Assembly (NCBI GenBank): GCA_020746995.1
Contig: JAGPXD010000004.1
Span: 434,001-498,000 of the forward strand
Reading direction: 5' to 3'
From: Plectosphaerella cucumerina
Lineage: Eukaryota > Ascomycota > Sordariomycetes > Glomerellales > Plectosphaerellaceae
Length of the DNA: 64,000 nt
Shown: one piece after another, positions 63,877 to 64,000 of the stretch
How the letters are laid out: each line of letters starts with the position of its first letter
How positions within the stretch are numbered: the first letter of the stretch is position 1
Notes under the pieces: generated by a model
The model's input: the letters and a program-made list of their open reading frames with translations, nothing else
The model's database searches: none
What the model was told of the DNA's origin: nothing
Translations under genes and position numbers: made by a program

Positions 63877-64000
63877 ATGTCCAATCCTCTCCCCTCCGTG
63901 CCCCCGATGGCGCCTCAGACCGTGCCCATCGCGGTCCCGGTCGAGTCGTCGTCCGTCTGGGAGCGCATCACCGGCTGGGCCGCCGAGAACAAGGCCGTCG
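63877..64000 (+). CDS. tom70: TOM70-like mitochondrial import receptor, N-terminus (partial)
   Basis: The ATG at 63877 (AACGCCATGTCC) opens a frame that runs off the right edge after 41 codons. The Pro/Val-rich start (MSNPLPSVPPMAPQ) followed by SVWERITGWAAENKAV matches how filamentous-fungal TOM70 proteins begin just before their N-terminal outer-membrane anchor. The anchor and TPR domain would lie outside the window. The identification rests on this short stretch only. Confidence 0.6.
   Translation, partial: MSNPLPSVPPMAPQTVPIAVPVESSSVWERITGWAAENKAV

Overview
The window reads as a GC-rich chromosome segment of a filamentous ascomycete (Pezizomycotina, most likely Sordariomycetes). The reasons are short spliceosomal introns (48-190 bp, GTRNGY donors, CAG/TAG acceptors), CT-rich leaders, a PNP-NACHT-ankyrin fungal NLR, and single-copy genes of fungal type (LST8, SCY1/CEX1, ERV41, NBR1, TOM70, ACO2). 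All exon joins below were made by eye from splice signals and reading frame; none is supported by transcripts or database searches.

Layout. 0-5.4 kb: the start of an unrecognised gene running off the left edge, head-to-head with a 1353-residue NLR (nucleoside-phosphorylase domain, NACHT NTPase, about 12 ankyrin repeats), followed by an 18-bp minisatellite that may encode an alternative NLR tail. 5.5-19.3 kb, minus strand: a TRP-like membrane protein, a very large disordered protein, an intron-containing tRNA-Tyr and an IFRD-family protein. 21.6-34.8 kb: a tail-anchored FHA protein, mitochondrial aconitase 2, an unrecognised 654-residue protein, a SCY1-like pseudokinase and LST8. 34.8-39.8 kb: gene-poor, with one candidate small Cys-rich ORF. 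39.8-43.8 kb: a divergent beta-glucuronidase and sugar transporter pair. 43.8-49.1 kb: an accessory-looking island of unrecognised small or orphan genes with a recurring GAGTCCTTTT motif and tandem repeats. 49.1-64 kb: ERV41, NBR1, a Barentsz/CASC3-like protein, aminodeoxychorismate lyase and the 5' end of TOM70.

Functional links. Most genes are unrelated housekeeping loci: TOR signalling (LST8), COPI/tRNA-export pseudokinase (SCY1), ER-Golgi sorting (ERV41), selective autophagy (NBR1), mRNA fate (Barentsz), folate precursor synthesis (ADC lyase), mitochondrial metabolism and import (ACO2, TOM70). Two places suggest a local functional unit. One is the NLR locus with its divergent neighbour and repeat tail (possible non-self recognition). 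The other is the beta-glucuronidase/transporter pair (possible glucuronide use). The 44-49 kb island is the least explained part of the window.
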